Below are positions 33,535-44,596 of a stretch of 64,000 bases of DNA, piece by piece (the first letter of the stretch is position 1; every line of letters starts with the position of its first letter). Where the stretch lies: the NCBI GenBank assembly GCA_963691705.1, contig OY829545.1, positions 31,731,475 to 31,795,474 of the forward strand, read 5' to 3'. The stretch is from Viola odorata (lineage: Eukaryota > Streptophyta > Magnoliopsida > Malpighiales > Violaceae). The position numbers were made by a program, and so were the translations under genes. The notes below the pieces were generated by a model, which was given only the letters and a program-made list of their open reading frames with translations, searched no databases and was not told the DNA's origin.

Positions 33535-34590
33535 ATGAAGGTGAGGTTTCCCTCTGTTACAACCTAAACCGCAATTTCCTTGCAAAATCATGACATCCTT
33601 TTTTTCCTCGATTTTTTAAAGACCGTGACTTTCTTCTCTTTTGAGTTTGTACTGCTCTTTGTTGCAATATAAGTATTGGGTTTTTCTGGGTTCTTCTAAA
33701 TGTTTTGATCATTTCATCTTTTTTCTGTCACACAAAGTGTTGTTCCTTTCTGATTATTTCTCTAAAAGATGAGTGCCTTTTGATTGTTTTCATGGGTTCC
33801 AGTTGGCTTTTTAGGATCGGATTGGATGTTTCCTCTTTCTCTCAATAAAGTCCTTATCAATTATTCCTGTCTCAACTTTTGATGGTTTTTTCTCTGAAAG
33901 AATGAGTACTTTTTTGATTGTTTACATGGGTTTCTGTTGGCTTTCTGAGGATCAGATAGGAAGGCTCCTCTTCCTCCCAATTATAAGTCCTTATCAACTA
34001 GGGACTTTCATGTTTGTAAATTTCTTATATCCTCTGTTTCTTTTTGCAGAAAGTGGTGGTCAAATTGGATGTGCATGATGACAAAGAAAAGCAAAAGTCC
34101 ATGAAAGCTGTTTCCAGCCTACGAGGTTCGTTAAAGCAAAAAATCTTTATGAAAGTTTCAATTTTTTTGTGACATTAAACATTGATGAAAGTCAAAGTTC
34201 TGTTTCTTTTGCAAAGACCCAAGTGATGAATCTTTGTGGTAATTTCAATTCTAACATTCTTGTGTGATCCTCTGTTTTTTGGGATTTGCAGGGATTGACT
34301 CACTTTCGGTGGACATGAAGGAAAGCAAACTGACGGTGATAGGGGATATAGATCCGGTGAATGTCGTGAACAAGTTAAAGAAATGGCAGGCGAAGATTGT
34401 CACTGTTGGTCCAGCAAAAGAGGAGAAGAAGGATGCAGGAAAGAAAGATGAAGTCAAGAAAGATGAGAAGAAAGAAGCAGATCATATTGCTGAGCTTGTC
34501 AAGATGTACAAGGCATACAATCCTTACATGACACAGCATTACCATGTCATGAGTGTAGAAGAAAACCCAAATGCTTGTGTTATTTGCTGA
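33535..34590 (+). CDS. Heavy-metal-associated isoprenylated plant protein (HIPP), three exons
   Basis: The exons are 33535-33540, 34050-34125 and 34292-34590, joined by GT-AG introns of 509 and 166 bp, and encode 126 residues. Exon 1 supplies only Met-Lys, as is common in this family. An HMA-like ferredoxin fold covers residues 3-70 ('[18 protein letters not shown]', '[16 protein letters not shown]'), followed by a Lys/Glu-rich linker, '[20 protein letters not shown]' and a C-terminal CVIC, a CaaX-type box for prenyl attachment. The metal-binding CxxC is absent: its place reads HDDKEKQ. HIPPs are membrane- or nucleus-associated proteins linked to metal handling and stress or pathogen responses. 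This CxxC-less subgroup probably acts by protein contacts (inference). No break is visible, so this is the one convincing functional host gene in the window. Confidence 0.92.
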
Positions 34591-35150
34591 GTTACAAGAT
34601 TTTTTTCCTGCAATTATACAAAACTGGAAATTGCCAGTAATGGAGCAAAAGAAGTGTTGCTTTTTAGTCTAGGAGGATGTGATGTACATAGAACATAGAG
34701 ATATTATAATAATGGAGTTCTGGATTCGAATGTTTTTTGCAACTATGTCCCGAAATTAGTGTTCATGATGTTTTACTAATTAATTTCAATTACATTCTGA
34801 ACAATTTCCCTTCTCTTAGAGGCTTGAGATTGGAGCTCACTTCACAAAAATAAAAATAAAGAATTGACTCAGTAAAATTGGAATTTCTCCTTCTCAATTT
34901 ATTTTTTAAATTAAAACCATATTTCGTTATCATGGTGATTAGAATTATTTATTTATTTATATGGAGTTGTTGCGGAAATCATCCCTAGGCTAGCTCTATC
35001 TTCGTGCATGGTATAACGATGATGATGATAATGATGATGATGATGCCTGTCATAATTAATTAATGTGTACTCTCTCTATGTATTGATGATTCCACACTTC
35101 CGAATTCACATTAAGAAAATGATTGGTTACAAATAGGCCATATATTTCGT
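34591..35150. other. 3' flank of the HIPP gene with a GAT microsatellite
   Basis: The sequence downstream of the stop codon is AT-rich and likely contains the 3' end of the transcript (for example the ATTATAATAATGGAG region near 34702), but no firm polyadenylation signal can be chosen. An imperfect (GAT)n run lies at about 35019-35046. Confidence 0.5.
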
Positions 35151-35159
35151 TCCATTCGT

Positions 35160-36358
35160 CCAATTTTAGACGGGATATAGACAACAATTTTAATCTTATT
35201 TAATAAATGGGACAGGTCAAATCCATCTCATTCTACATGCGGACAGATGGGACAAACCTGACAAATTACCGTCTGTCCGTTTATTATATAATTTTTTTTA
35301 CCACATTATTTAATATAAATATTTTATTTTTTATTATTCTCTAAAAGCCGGACGACCCATCACATCCCACACACGATCCCTCACAAGTCGCTATCCACGG
35401 CCGGCATTTGGCAGCGGAGTTTCACACGATCCCTCACACACCACCTTCGGCGACACTGTTTCTTTCTCTCATTTCTGAGCAGGATCGGTCATTTCACACG
35501 CAAATCTGTAACCCTTAGACCCGCCGCAGATTATCGTTCTAGTCGCCTGTGTTGACGAGAATGTGGGATATACCGAAGATTGATTCCCTACTGGCGCCGG
35601 AGCTCCTCAAATGGCATTACCTCACGTAGAATTCCATGTCCACCGAAGACGACGTCGTGTTGCTAGTCAAAGGCCCGAACAAGAAGCAGGGGATCAACAG
35701 ATCTCTACAGACTTCGACTCACAACCATCATGGGTTAATGACGTCGACTCACAGCTGTCTGATCAGATGCTGGTATCGTTGTTGTCGCTGAATTCCAATC
35801 ACCCCGGCGGCGGCTCAATCCGTCAAGTTTCGATCATGTGCAACGAATTCGGGTTGTCGAACCAGTGATCCTACTCGGCGGAGGGCGTGACGTAAGGGTA
35901 CGATTGCAGGAAGCGGACATGGAATCGGCACAAATCGGTGGTGTTGCTGGAGGCGGTGGATGATTCCTTGTTCAATGTGATTCACCATTTTAAGGTGAAA
36001 GAGACGAAAGGGTAGAGGTGGAAGCACGTGAGGTTGGACAAGGCGGTGGTGAATCATTACAAGTACTAGGCATGGTCGGAGTTTAAGGCGAAGTTCCAGC
36101 GGAGGGTGTCGGCGTATGTGGTGGATAGGCAGGAGTCGTTGAATATTTTAAAAAAAATAATTGAAATAATTTTTTTTTTTGAAAAAGATTAATTTTTCAA
36201 AAAAAAATTATTTGGACGAGAACCCGTTCAAACCCGGCTAATTTAGATTGGCGGGTCTGGTCCGTCCGTTTATTAAATGACTTGGGATTAGTCTGTCCAA
36301 CTTATTTATCTAAACGGGATTGGTCTATGGACGTCTGTCCGTCCATTTTGCCACCCCT
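35160..36358. mobile_element. Degenerate hAT-like element carrying a host gene fragment
   Basis: The right end, read inward on the minus strand, starts TAGGGGTGGCAAAATGGACG, a terminus typical of plant hAT elements. The left side (35160-35300) has the subterminal words 'ATTTAATAAATGGGACAGG' and 'CCGTCTGTCCGTTTATTA', which match inverted words near 36260-36345, but the exact left end is worn and no duplication was found. The centre is GC-rich and coding-like, unlike its AT-rich surroundings, and carries the glycosyltransferase-like fragment. Confidence 0.55.
35560..36148 (+). pseudogene. Fragment resembling a GT92 family glycosyltransferase (galactan-synthase-like)
   Basis: In shifting frames the plus strand encodes 'MWDIPKIDSLLAPELLKWHY', then 'DVVLLVKGPNKKQGINR', and later 'VNHYKY', 'AWSEFKAKFQRRVSAYVVD'. 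I recognise these as pieces of plant GT92 (DUF23) proteins such as the GALS galactan synthases, which extend pectic galactan in the Golgi. The middle of the enzyme, including the expected catalytic region, is missing and there are several stops and frameshifts. It lies between hAT-like ends, so it looks like a gene piece captured by a transposon. The identification is from memory of motifs and should be tested by a search. Confidence 0.5.
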
Positions 36359-36359
36359 A

Positions 36360-37340
36360 ATTACAGATAGTACTTTTAATATTAAATAATTATCTTTTTT
36401 TCATATTAAATAAATTAACCAATGAGTATTAATCTTTCTCCTTCAAATTCAATAAATTAATCAAAAATCATCTTCAAAACAACGTTTAATTTGAAATAAA
36501 TTTTTTTTCTAAAAGTGACCGGTAAGCAAAGGGAGTATATATTTTTGAAGAAAAAAAATGGATTGTGATGCAAGTTATAGTTGAACTAATAAGTGCATGT
36601 CTTTTTTATAATATATAGATCTTCAGTTCGATCCCTCCTATTTAATAATTAATAATTTAACTATTTTTTTATAAAAAATAATCCAATAAAAAAATATCCA
36701 ACATATATATGATAAAAAAAAATAAAAGAGATGGTAGCTGGCGGCACTAATATTTACTCAACAGAGAATTTAATTAATTAAAACTAATTTGAATAATTCA
36801 ATGCAAATATTTAAATGACAATAAAAAGTAATTTGAAGCCTTGAGCACGTTGTGTCATTTTTTCCAGATGGCTACTTTCCCACTATGGTGTGGAAATTTC
36901 AACATCATTGGGTGTTCTAGCAAAAAAAAAAAGAACCTTTTTAGGAGTTCCACTTTGTCCATGGTGTCCGTGATGATGTTGTCGTGGTGATTGGAATCGT
37001 CGGCATCAAGTAAATCGCTTTGCATCCTCTGTTCGTGCTCGCCATTAGGCATCCCTCCGTCATCGCCATTGGCACCGTATACTCCTCCCGTCCAGCAGCA
37101 ACGACCCCACCACTCTAGATCCTGCCAATGGTAACCCTTCTAGTGACGTTCCGGTTGTCCTCTACAACGCCTCTCACCGAATTACGCCGCTCCCTTGCAA
37201 TCTCCGAGTTTAGATTTCAATGATTTTCAAGGATGGGGATGAAATTGTTGTACCGGGGCCGGATGCGCACAAGAGGAGGAGATTGGTACACTAGTTGTGG
37301 AGGTTTTTGGAGGAGAGGCAGAGAATATGCTGGTTGGTAA
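36360..37340. other. AT-rich spacer and a GC-richer segment of unknown origin
   Basis: 36360-36850 is AT-rich with nothing recognisable. 36850-37340 is richer in GC and looks formerly coding, but I could not assign it to a family. Confidence 0.4.
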
Positions 37341-37344
37341 TTTG

Positions 37345-37860
37345 TGCAGAAACTAGGGTAAAAAAGAAACGAGCCAAAATGGTAAAAATGAGCAAAAAGG
37401 GTAAAAAATGAAAAACAAATGAGCAAAGATGGTAAAACATGAGCCAAAGCGGGAAAAAAATGAGCATAAATGGTAAAAAATGAGCCAAAATGATGAAAAA
37501 TGAACGAAGAAGGTAAAAAATTAGCCAAATTGGTAAAAAATGTGGTAAAACGGTAAAAAAACGAGTCAAAGGGGTAACAAATGAGCATAAATGGTAAAAA
37601 ATGAACCAAGATTATAAAAAACGAGTCAAAATGATGAAAAACGAGCGAAGACGGTAAAAAATGTGCCAAAATGGTAAAAAATGTGCTAAAACGGTAAAAA
37701 AATGAGCCAAAGCAGTAAAAGCGAGCATAAATGGTAAAAAATAAACCAAGATGGGAAAACGAGCCAAAATGATGAAAGATAAGCCAAAATAGTAACAAAC
37801 GAGCCAAAATGGTAAAAAATGAGCCTAACTGGTAAAAAAGAACCTAAGTAGTAAATTTTC
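37345..37860. repeat. Tandem array of ~20-bp units
   Basis: About 25 variants of GAGCCAAAATGGTAAAAAAT follow each other with unit lengths of 17-22 bp. Open frames across the array, such as 37217-37807 on the minus strand, are products of this repetition. Confidence 0.9.
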
Positions 37861-37915
37861 AGTTAATTATAAAAAAATAAAATAATTTGGTGAAATAATA
37901 AATAAATAAGTGTAA

Positions 37916-38046
37916 TTAGATATCCATTACATACCCAATTGGGTATTGGGCATAATGGATATTTAGTTTTGGGTATGAATTGGGTATTTACCCATACCCG
38001 CCCATACCTATTTTAACATACCCATACCCGCCTAATTGTCATCCCT
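37916..38046. mobile_element. Terminus of a degenerate hAT-like element
   Basis: The right edge, read on the minus strand, starts TAGGGATGACAATTAGGCGG and is followed by repeated GGGTATGGGTA-type words, a layout typical of plant hAT ends. The matching left end was not found; the 20-bp array and the GC-richer block to its left may belong to the same element. Confidence 0.45.
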
Positions 38047-38456
38047 AAGAATAAGCAATTGACACTTCAATAGTGACATGATTGGTGTGTGCAGCGAGGA
38101 TTATTACAATTTTTATTTTTCATTTTATTATAGTTTGATTTACAAATGAATTGAATGAGTTTACGAAACATTATATTTTACTTTTATAAATATAATAACT
38201 AAATTTGTATTTTTTATTAATTAGATAAAACTAATTATTTCTTGGAATAATTAAATAAATTATGTGAGTTATCTCATCTCTTATAATTTTCTTTTCTTTT
38301 CCTAATTCTTTAATTCTCAACTCCCTCTTACTCTTTCCCTATTATTATTTATACAGATAGCTAGGTTATAATAAAAAACATTCCATAATCTTAACTAGAA
38401 AAATCAAGTATTTAACCCTTTAGATATTAATAACCAACCTAACCCTTTATTTTTTT

Positions 38457-39910
38457 GGATAAAGACATAAAACAACCCTGAACTTTAATGTTTTAATTAA
38501 TCGCAACACTGAACTATTTTTTATTTAATTACCCTCTAGTCGTAATTATTATTGTTCAATCACCTCCCTACCGTTACAAAAATCTGACTTGGCATTAACG
38601 ACGTCAGTTTTTCATAACACGTCAGCCCCCACCGTTGCACATCGGATTGCCACGTCAGTGAACAGTGCCACGCCAGGTGGACACCACCACCACGTCATAA
38701 TTTGTTTTTGTTTTTTATTTTTTTTTATCATCTTTCCTTCACCACCCCTCTCTCTCTCAACTTTCCTGGCCACCACCTCCCTCCATAACCTAAGTAGTTT
38801 GATAAATGATGTGTTGGGTTTAGAACATGGTGGTGGTGGTTGTGGTTGTGGTGAAGACGATTGCGATGGTGAAGACTGGAGAAATCTATTGAAAAGGAAG
38901 AAAAATTTCAGATCTGGGCATCTTCAGGAAGCTAGATCAGTGAGGATTAAAATTTGAGGTTGAAGTATGGAGATCGATGACTGGAAGTGGTGGTGCAACG
39001 GTGTGGAAGTAGTCATCTAGACTACTTGAGGTTGCAGCTGCGGCACCTCCGTCGCGTATTGCCAGCACCTCCGTACAGATCCAGATCTATTTTTTTCTTC
39101 TTCTCCCCTCTCTCACTATCTCAAATCGATCTCACCCACACACTGCTCACTTGTCGGCAACCAACTGTAGCCTCCTCATCGCCGTTGGCCAGCACCTTTA
39201 CCTTGCTCCCTCTCGCGACCACCTTGCTCCTTCTCCTTTGGTTTTATATTTGACATCCATATTAGTGTAAATTATTTATTGGGATTCATGTTTAATGCAC
39301 GATTGTGATCCTAAATCTTAGAACATAGATGATTATCTCTACACTTGAGGCAACCACATTAAGAGTGAACTTATGCAATTGGGAAAACTAAAATGTATAT
39401 ACATATAAAAATAGCGTGCACGCAAGCATTCAAATTTGATGCTTAGCCATTTTTTCCCTATTTTCTTTGCTAATTCAAAAATGGAAATTTGTTTGTTGGC
39501 AAGCGATAAAAAGAGAGGTGGTGGCCGGAAAAGTTGAGAGAGAGAGTGGAGGTGAAGGTGGGTCTGGAGTTGGAGATAGCGGAGGTGGAGGGAGGTGGTG
39601 GCTAGGAAAGTTGAGAGAGAGGGGTGGCGGAGGAAAGATAATAATAAAAATAAAAACAAAAACAAATTATGACGTGGTGGCGGTGTCCACCTGGCGTGGC
39701 ACTGTTCACTGACGTGGCAATCCGACGTGCAATGGTGGGGCTGACGTGGTAAAAATACTAACGTCGTTAATGCCACGTCAAATTTTTGTATTGGTAGGAG
39801 GGTGATTGAACCATAATAACTATGACTAGGGGGGCAATTAAACAAAAAAATAGTTCAGGGTTGCGATTAATTAAAACATTAAAGTTCAGGATTATTTTAT
39901 GTCTTTATCC
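38457..39910. mobile_element. Non-autonomous Mutator-like element with long inverted ends
   Basis: The 1454-bp element has terminal inverted repeats of about 329 bp (38457-38785 and 39586-39910) starting GGATAAAGACATAAAA. Both sides carry the direct repeat CCTTTATTTTTTT (38444-38456 and 39911-39923), 13 bases, longer than the usual 9-11 of Mutator-like elements. The homopolymer may inflate it. No transposase is visible. The 0.8-kb interior contains coding-like sequence with a Gly/Cys/Asp-rich stretch at about 38790-38957 that I cannot assign, possibly a captured fragment. Confidence 0.7.
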
Positions 39911-40289
39911 CCTTTATTTTTTTAAAGAAAATGTACTAATTATTATTGTAGCATGAGTTTACCATTATTATATATTTTATCAATCGTACAAATTTTACTA
40001 ATTCATTAAACAATACTGTCTATTTATATATGTATTTTTTTCCTTACATTGTTTTTGGCAACATGACTTTAGCGATAATGCTAGTTAAAATAAATCATTT
40101 CTCAAAATATAGCATGAACCACTTCTCGTCATTTATTCTCCATTCTTTGTCGTTGGTTCATTAGCATTTTTTCTATCATTTTTCTCATCTCTTATTCTTT
40201 TTTCTATTTTCCCCATTTTTCACTTCCTCTTTTAGTACCTATTATTTATACACATATTTATACTATATTAAAAAATATATCACTACCTC

Positions 40290-40292
40290 ATT

Positions 40293-40324
<32 letters not shown>

Positions 40325-40328
40325 TAAA
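40290..40328. repeat. AT / AAAT microsatellite
   Basis: A run of (AT)n is followed by (AAAT)n-type units. Confidence 0.85.
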
Positions 40329-41704
40329 GTAATTATCTAACCCTTTAAATTTCTTTAACCATTTGTATGAATCTTTATTTTTTTTTAAATATATAAAAAT
40401 TGTTCTTGCATCATGACTTTAGCAATAATGTATATTTTTCTCCCATATTTTTAATTATTATTTATTTGATTGTTATTATTATCTGCATTTTAATTTTTAA
40501 TTGAATATTTTACATTCTAACTCATCATACTCCATGTTTTAATGTTATAACTCTTATTATAGTCATCCGTATTCTAACTACATTCATACTCAAATTGATC
40601 TTACCATGTGACTTTAGTAGATTTTTTACTTTATTTTTCTCTTTTACATGTTATGTATACATATAACTAAGTTATATTAACAAAAAAACCAATCATTTCA
40701 TTTTAAATAAATTAGTTATCTAGCTCTTTTAAATATCATTTGAAAACTTTTTTAACAATCTTTGTACAAATTATTTTTTTGCAACAAAAATTTAGTAGCA
40801 ATATAAATTTTAACTTATTAAATTAAAATTTTCCTATTTTGTGGTATGAGCCCTTTTCCTCTATTTATTTCTCTCATGTTCATTTTTAATGTATTTTATT
40901 ATTTTCTTCTTCTTCTTCTTTTATCTCCTTACATATTCAATTTTTTTTCAACTATTATTTATACATATAGATAAGTTAAATTAAAATCATTCAATTACTT
41001 TATTTAAAAATTTAAATGTTTGACTCTCTCAATACCAATATCCATTTATATAACTATTTTTGTTACAAATTATACTTGCAACATGACTTTAGTAGTAAAT
41101 CTATTTTTTTCTTAAACTAAATTATTTCCGACTATATAGTGTGAATAACTTACCTTCCATGTATTTGATTTATCTTCATTGTTCATTTATTACTACATTT
41201 TTCTAACATTTTCTCAATCTTACTTTTATTTACAGTTCCTTAATTATTTACTTTCATTTTATCTTTTATTTATTATTTATACACAAAGTTAAGGTACATT
41301 TAGAAAGATTTAGTTACTTCATTTATTCCAAAATATATTTACATTCAATCAATAATTATAACACTAATTATATTTTAACATTTTATTTATCTACTAGTTA
41401 TTTATTATTAAAAATGAACAAATGATGTTGATTAAATGATGACATGTATCTTCTTTTACTTTTAACTTTTTTTATATATTATAGATAGATTATGTCATTT
41501 TCTCAATGGCCGGAATTTATAGTGACAAAATTGCTACATTGTTACTTTCGCTAATGGAGCAAATTTATATAAACTCTCCGCTCAAAGTTAAAATACGGAA
41601 AAAGGTAAACTTTTCAACATCAACAAATTAAACAAGGTTGCAAAGTTTGTCTATTCCATGTGGTTTGCTTTATTACTCTACTTATAAATAGGATAAAAGG
41701 TATT

Positions 41705-42215
41705 TTATCCCGTGAAGTCCACGGTAAATTACTCTTCGATTTTTCAAAATTTGATTTAATCTACTGACCTTTTCGATCAATACAATTAACGTCTTGACCT
41801 TTTTGATCAATACAATTAACCTCCTTTGCATTAAAATAATAATAAAAAGTGATTAAAATAATTTTTAATATTTATGAAAATAAATAAACATATATATTAC
41901 ATAAAAAAAGCCGTATGATTCTACAAACGGAAAAAAGATGAAACTAGAAAATTAAGAGAAAAATTATAAGACCGAGTATGGTTATTACTATTTACTATTA
42001 GTACTTTTTGTTTGTTGTTTGTTTTTGTGTTCTTATTTTCAAAAGGATGTGTCTTTAATTTTGTTTTTGTTATTTTAAATTATGAAATAAAAGTAATTAA
42101 TTTATTATTATTTTAATATAAAAGGTGCTAATTGCATTAACCAAAAAGCTAGGGGTTAAATAAAAGTTTTGAAAAGTCAGGGGTTTTTTTTTTTTTACCG
42201 TTGACCAGTAATTCG
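41705..42215. repeat. Imperfect inverted-repeat element, about 0.5 kb
   Basis: The left arm ('TTTTTCAAAATTTGATTTAA', 'GATCAATACAATTAAC') and the right arm read in reverse ('CTTTTCAAAACTTTTATTTA', 'GTTAATGCAATTAGCA') are similar, giving a foldback or MITE-like structure with diverged ends. The left arm also has a 33-bp tandem duplication near 41765-41822. Confidence 0.45.
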
Positions 42216-42219
42216 GGGG

Positions 42220-44040
42220 AGAAAGAGACTATAGTTTGGTTTTTCTCCATGACTTACCCAAATTTCAACTTATCTCAATGATCTTGGTTCATTTTGGTTT
42301 GATTTTTTATTCTCCTAAAAGTGTTTAATGGTAAAATTATTATTATTGAATTATTTGTATTATTAATATTTCACTTTTATTGATTTTTGGATTAGTTTGG
42401 GTCAATTTTAATTTCTTTATGTATATATTTTATTTATTATTTACTCTAACATAGTTTAACCAAATTACATGGCACATTATATAGTTTGCAATTTTTTGTT
42501 TTGTTTAGGTTTGTTCGATTTTTATTTGACCCTTTTTTTCCGAACCATTCTGACAATTTCAGTTTTGTTTAGTTATGTTAATTTTACGGAATCAAACTTA
42601 CTCCTAGTTGGGACCATATTCCCTTGTTCAAACCTTCTTTGCCCATTTAGGTATCAAACTCTAAATGTCCGTTTAAGATTGAGTTTGAAGGAGCTTTCTG
42701 GTTAGTATAGTTAATCATTCCTATGGTATTAATTTGATGATAATAAAATATTAGTATCTTTACTAATGGTTGTGCAATTTATAAGTATATTTCTAGATTA
42801 CACACATTGTAGTAAAGAGAGTTTTTGTAGATTAAGACTTGTGCTCTTAATGTTCAACTTGGTGCAATCTTATAAATGAAGTAAGTTTTTGAGGAGAAAT
42901 TGGATTGAAGACAAAGACTCGATGAGGTGTTATTGAGTTGTATTTATCTTCATAAGTATTTTAAAAAATACAAAATAAATTGAATCAAAATAGTTGGAAT
43001 TAAAATTTGTTGAAAATAGTTTTCAAGATTGTTTCGGAAAAATATGAATTTAAGTCAAAAGAGTATATCATTTGGTAAAATGACTTGATCTTTAAAATTA
43101 GCTTTTGATTTTGCTTTCACGTTGACTCAAAAAGAGTATATCATCTTCAAGAGCCAACTATAAGAGAGCATACCGTCTCCTGAATAAAATATTAAAAAAT
43201 AATGACTAGTTTTTGTTTCCAAGAGCCTTAAACGGTTAGAAAACTCTCTCACTCTATTTACACTTATTTTCTATCACTTGGGAAAGTTGATGCAAGCCAA
43301 GAAACAACTTGTTATCTAGAAACACAGTCTTATCTCAAGAATCAAAACAAAAGTATTAAAAACTTAGTTTTCCTCATCTTGGGATTATTTCAAGTGTGTA
43401 AGTTTGCTTTCGTCCTTGAGGCTATATGTTGATTATTTGTGGTGTTATTGCTCATACATATTTTATCTCTTAATACTAATTGTTCTTTAATTTGTATTCT
43501 TCTCACTCATTTTTTTATAAAGGTTTGAAATTGTACCATAAACAATTTTGGGCTTTGCCTTCTTGTCCTTCAAAATAACATAGATTGTGGGTCTTGATCC
43601 TTTGAAAGAACTTAAGTGTCAATTCTTCTTTTGTGTAATAGGATTGTACAAGGTTTATTGTTTGAACTGTGAAAAAGCAAAGTTGTAGAGCTTGTGGGTG
43701 TTCTTAAAAATCTTAAGTTAGTGAATTTGTAAAATGCTAAAGGAGAAGCCTTTAAATAGTAGAGTACCTCTAGTTAGAGAGGAAACAACTCTAAAAAGAT
43801 TGTTTCTTGCTATTTTCCTTTTTCTCAACTAACATAGATGTGCAAAATTTGTATTTTTGAAAAGGTTTTCAAGGCCTACTCAACCCAACCCCACCCCCTT
43901 CCTTTCTAAGCCATTTTGCATACTCAAGTGTTACAATTAAAAGACAAAATAATTTTTTTCTCTTAATTTTTCAAGCAATTGTTTATATATATAACCCGTA
44001 TATAGCCTTTCCAGCTTTTACTTTAATGCAATCTTTTTGT
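42220..44040. other. AT-rich spacer without recognised genes
   Basis: I see no convincing coding or RNA feature. The part near 43060-43900 has the texture of LTR or retroelement leader sequence, ending in a C-rich 'CAACCCAACCCCACCCCC', but no borders could be fixed. Confidence 0.4.
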
Positions 44041-44049
44041 TCAGCTAAA

Positions 44050-44594
44050 AGTTAAAGTGGAACTACTGTTACGGAAAATTACGAGATACATTAATGGTGG
44101 ACTCCCCAATAACTTTAGACACGTTAAGGCTGAATGTTCATAATTACGCAAGAATTGAGGAGGAAGAAAATAGAGACAGAATACGAGACGTGCCATAAAG
44201 CGCGCCCCCCGCTCCCAGCACTCATGCCAACATGACTCCCGACGCTCGCTCCGGTGACGAATACGACCAGCGGAAGGATCACATCCCTAGAGGGTCAAAC
44301 CGTCAGAGAGACAAATTTTTCAGAGGAAGACCCGACAACTCCCCCACTCAGCGACAAATAGATCCACCCAAGGGTCGAGTTTACGACCTTGACCTTCCTT
44401 CCCTCATACTTCCAAGGGCAGAAATCCTAGCAATTGTCCAGCAACGAAACCTGCCTATTCGTTATCCGGCTCCTGTGAAGCCAAGAGTGATTTTGGGAGG
44501 AAGAGAAAATACTTTCTGTAAGTTCCACAAAGTAAAAGGACACTCCACAGACGTGTGTAGAGAGCTGAAGTTGGCAATAGAACATTTAGTGTAG
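44050..44594 (+). pseudogene. gag: C-terminal part of gag, element C
   Basis: The open piece 44232-44594 encodes a basic, Arg-rich segment followed by 'LPSLILPRAEILAIVQQRN' and a zinc-knuckle-like 'FCKFHKVKGHSTDVCRELK' (C-x2-H..G-H..C), which is the Tat-type variant of the Gag RNA-binding finger. Upstream to about 44050 the Gag core is present only as fragments with stops. The piece ends in a stop at 44592, just before the protease region. Most of the capsid region is lost or lies outside recognisable sequence. Confidence 0.65.
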
Positions 44595-44596
44595 AA

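Larger units (their letters stand above)
38100..41400. repeat. Degenerate tandem array, ~300-430-bp units, interrupted by a MULE
   Basis: Several words recur in the same order: 'GCAACATGACTTTAGTAGTAA' and variants near 40062, 40413, 40783 and 41080, and 'TATTATTTATACACATA..TAAGTTATATTAAAA' near 38346, 40240, 40645, 40950 and 41270. Spacings after subtracting the 1.45-kb insertion are roughly 430, 405, 305 and 320 bp. The units are strongly diverged, so this is an old satellite-like array or repeated pieces of one old element. Confidence 0.55.

Noticed and set aside
37217..37807. 196-codon open frame on the minus strand, rich in Phe and His
   Set aside because: It is a translation of the 20-bp tandem repeat; it has no independent support.
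38589..39845. Several frames within the Mutator-like element
   Set aside because: Most lie in the inverted ends and appear as mirror images on the two strands. None resembles a transposase.
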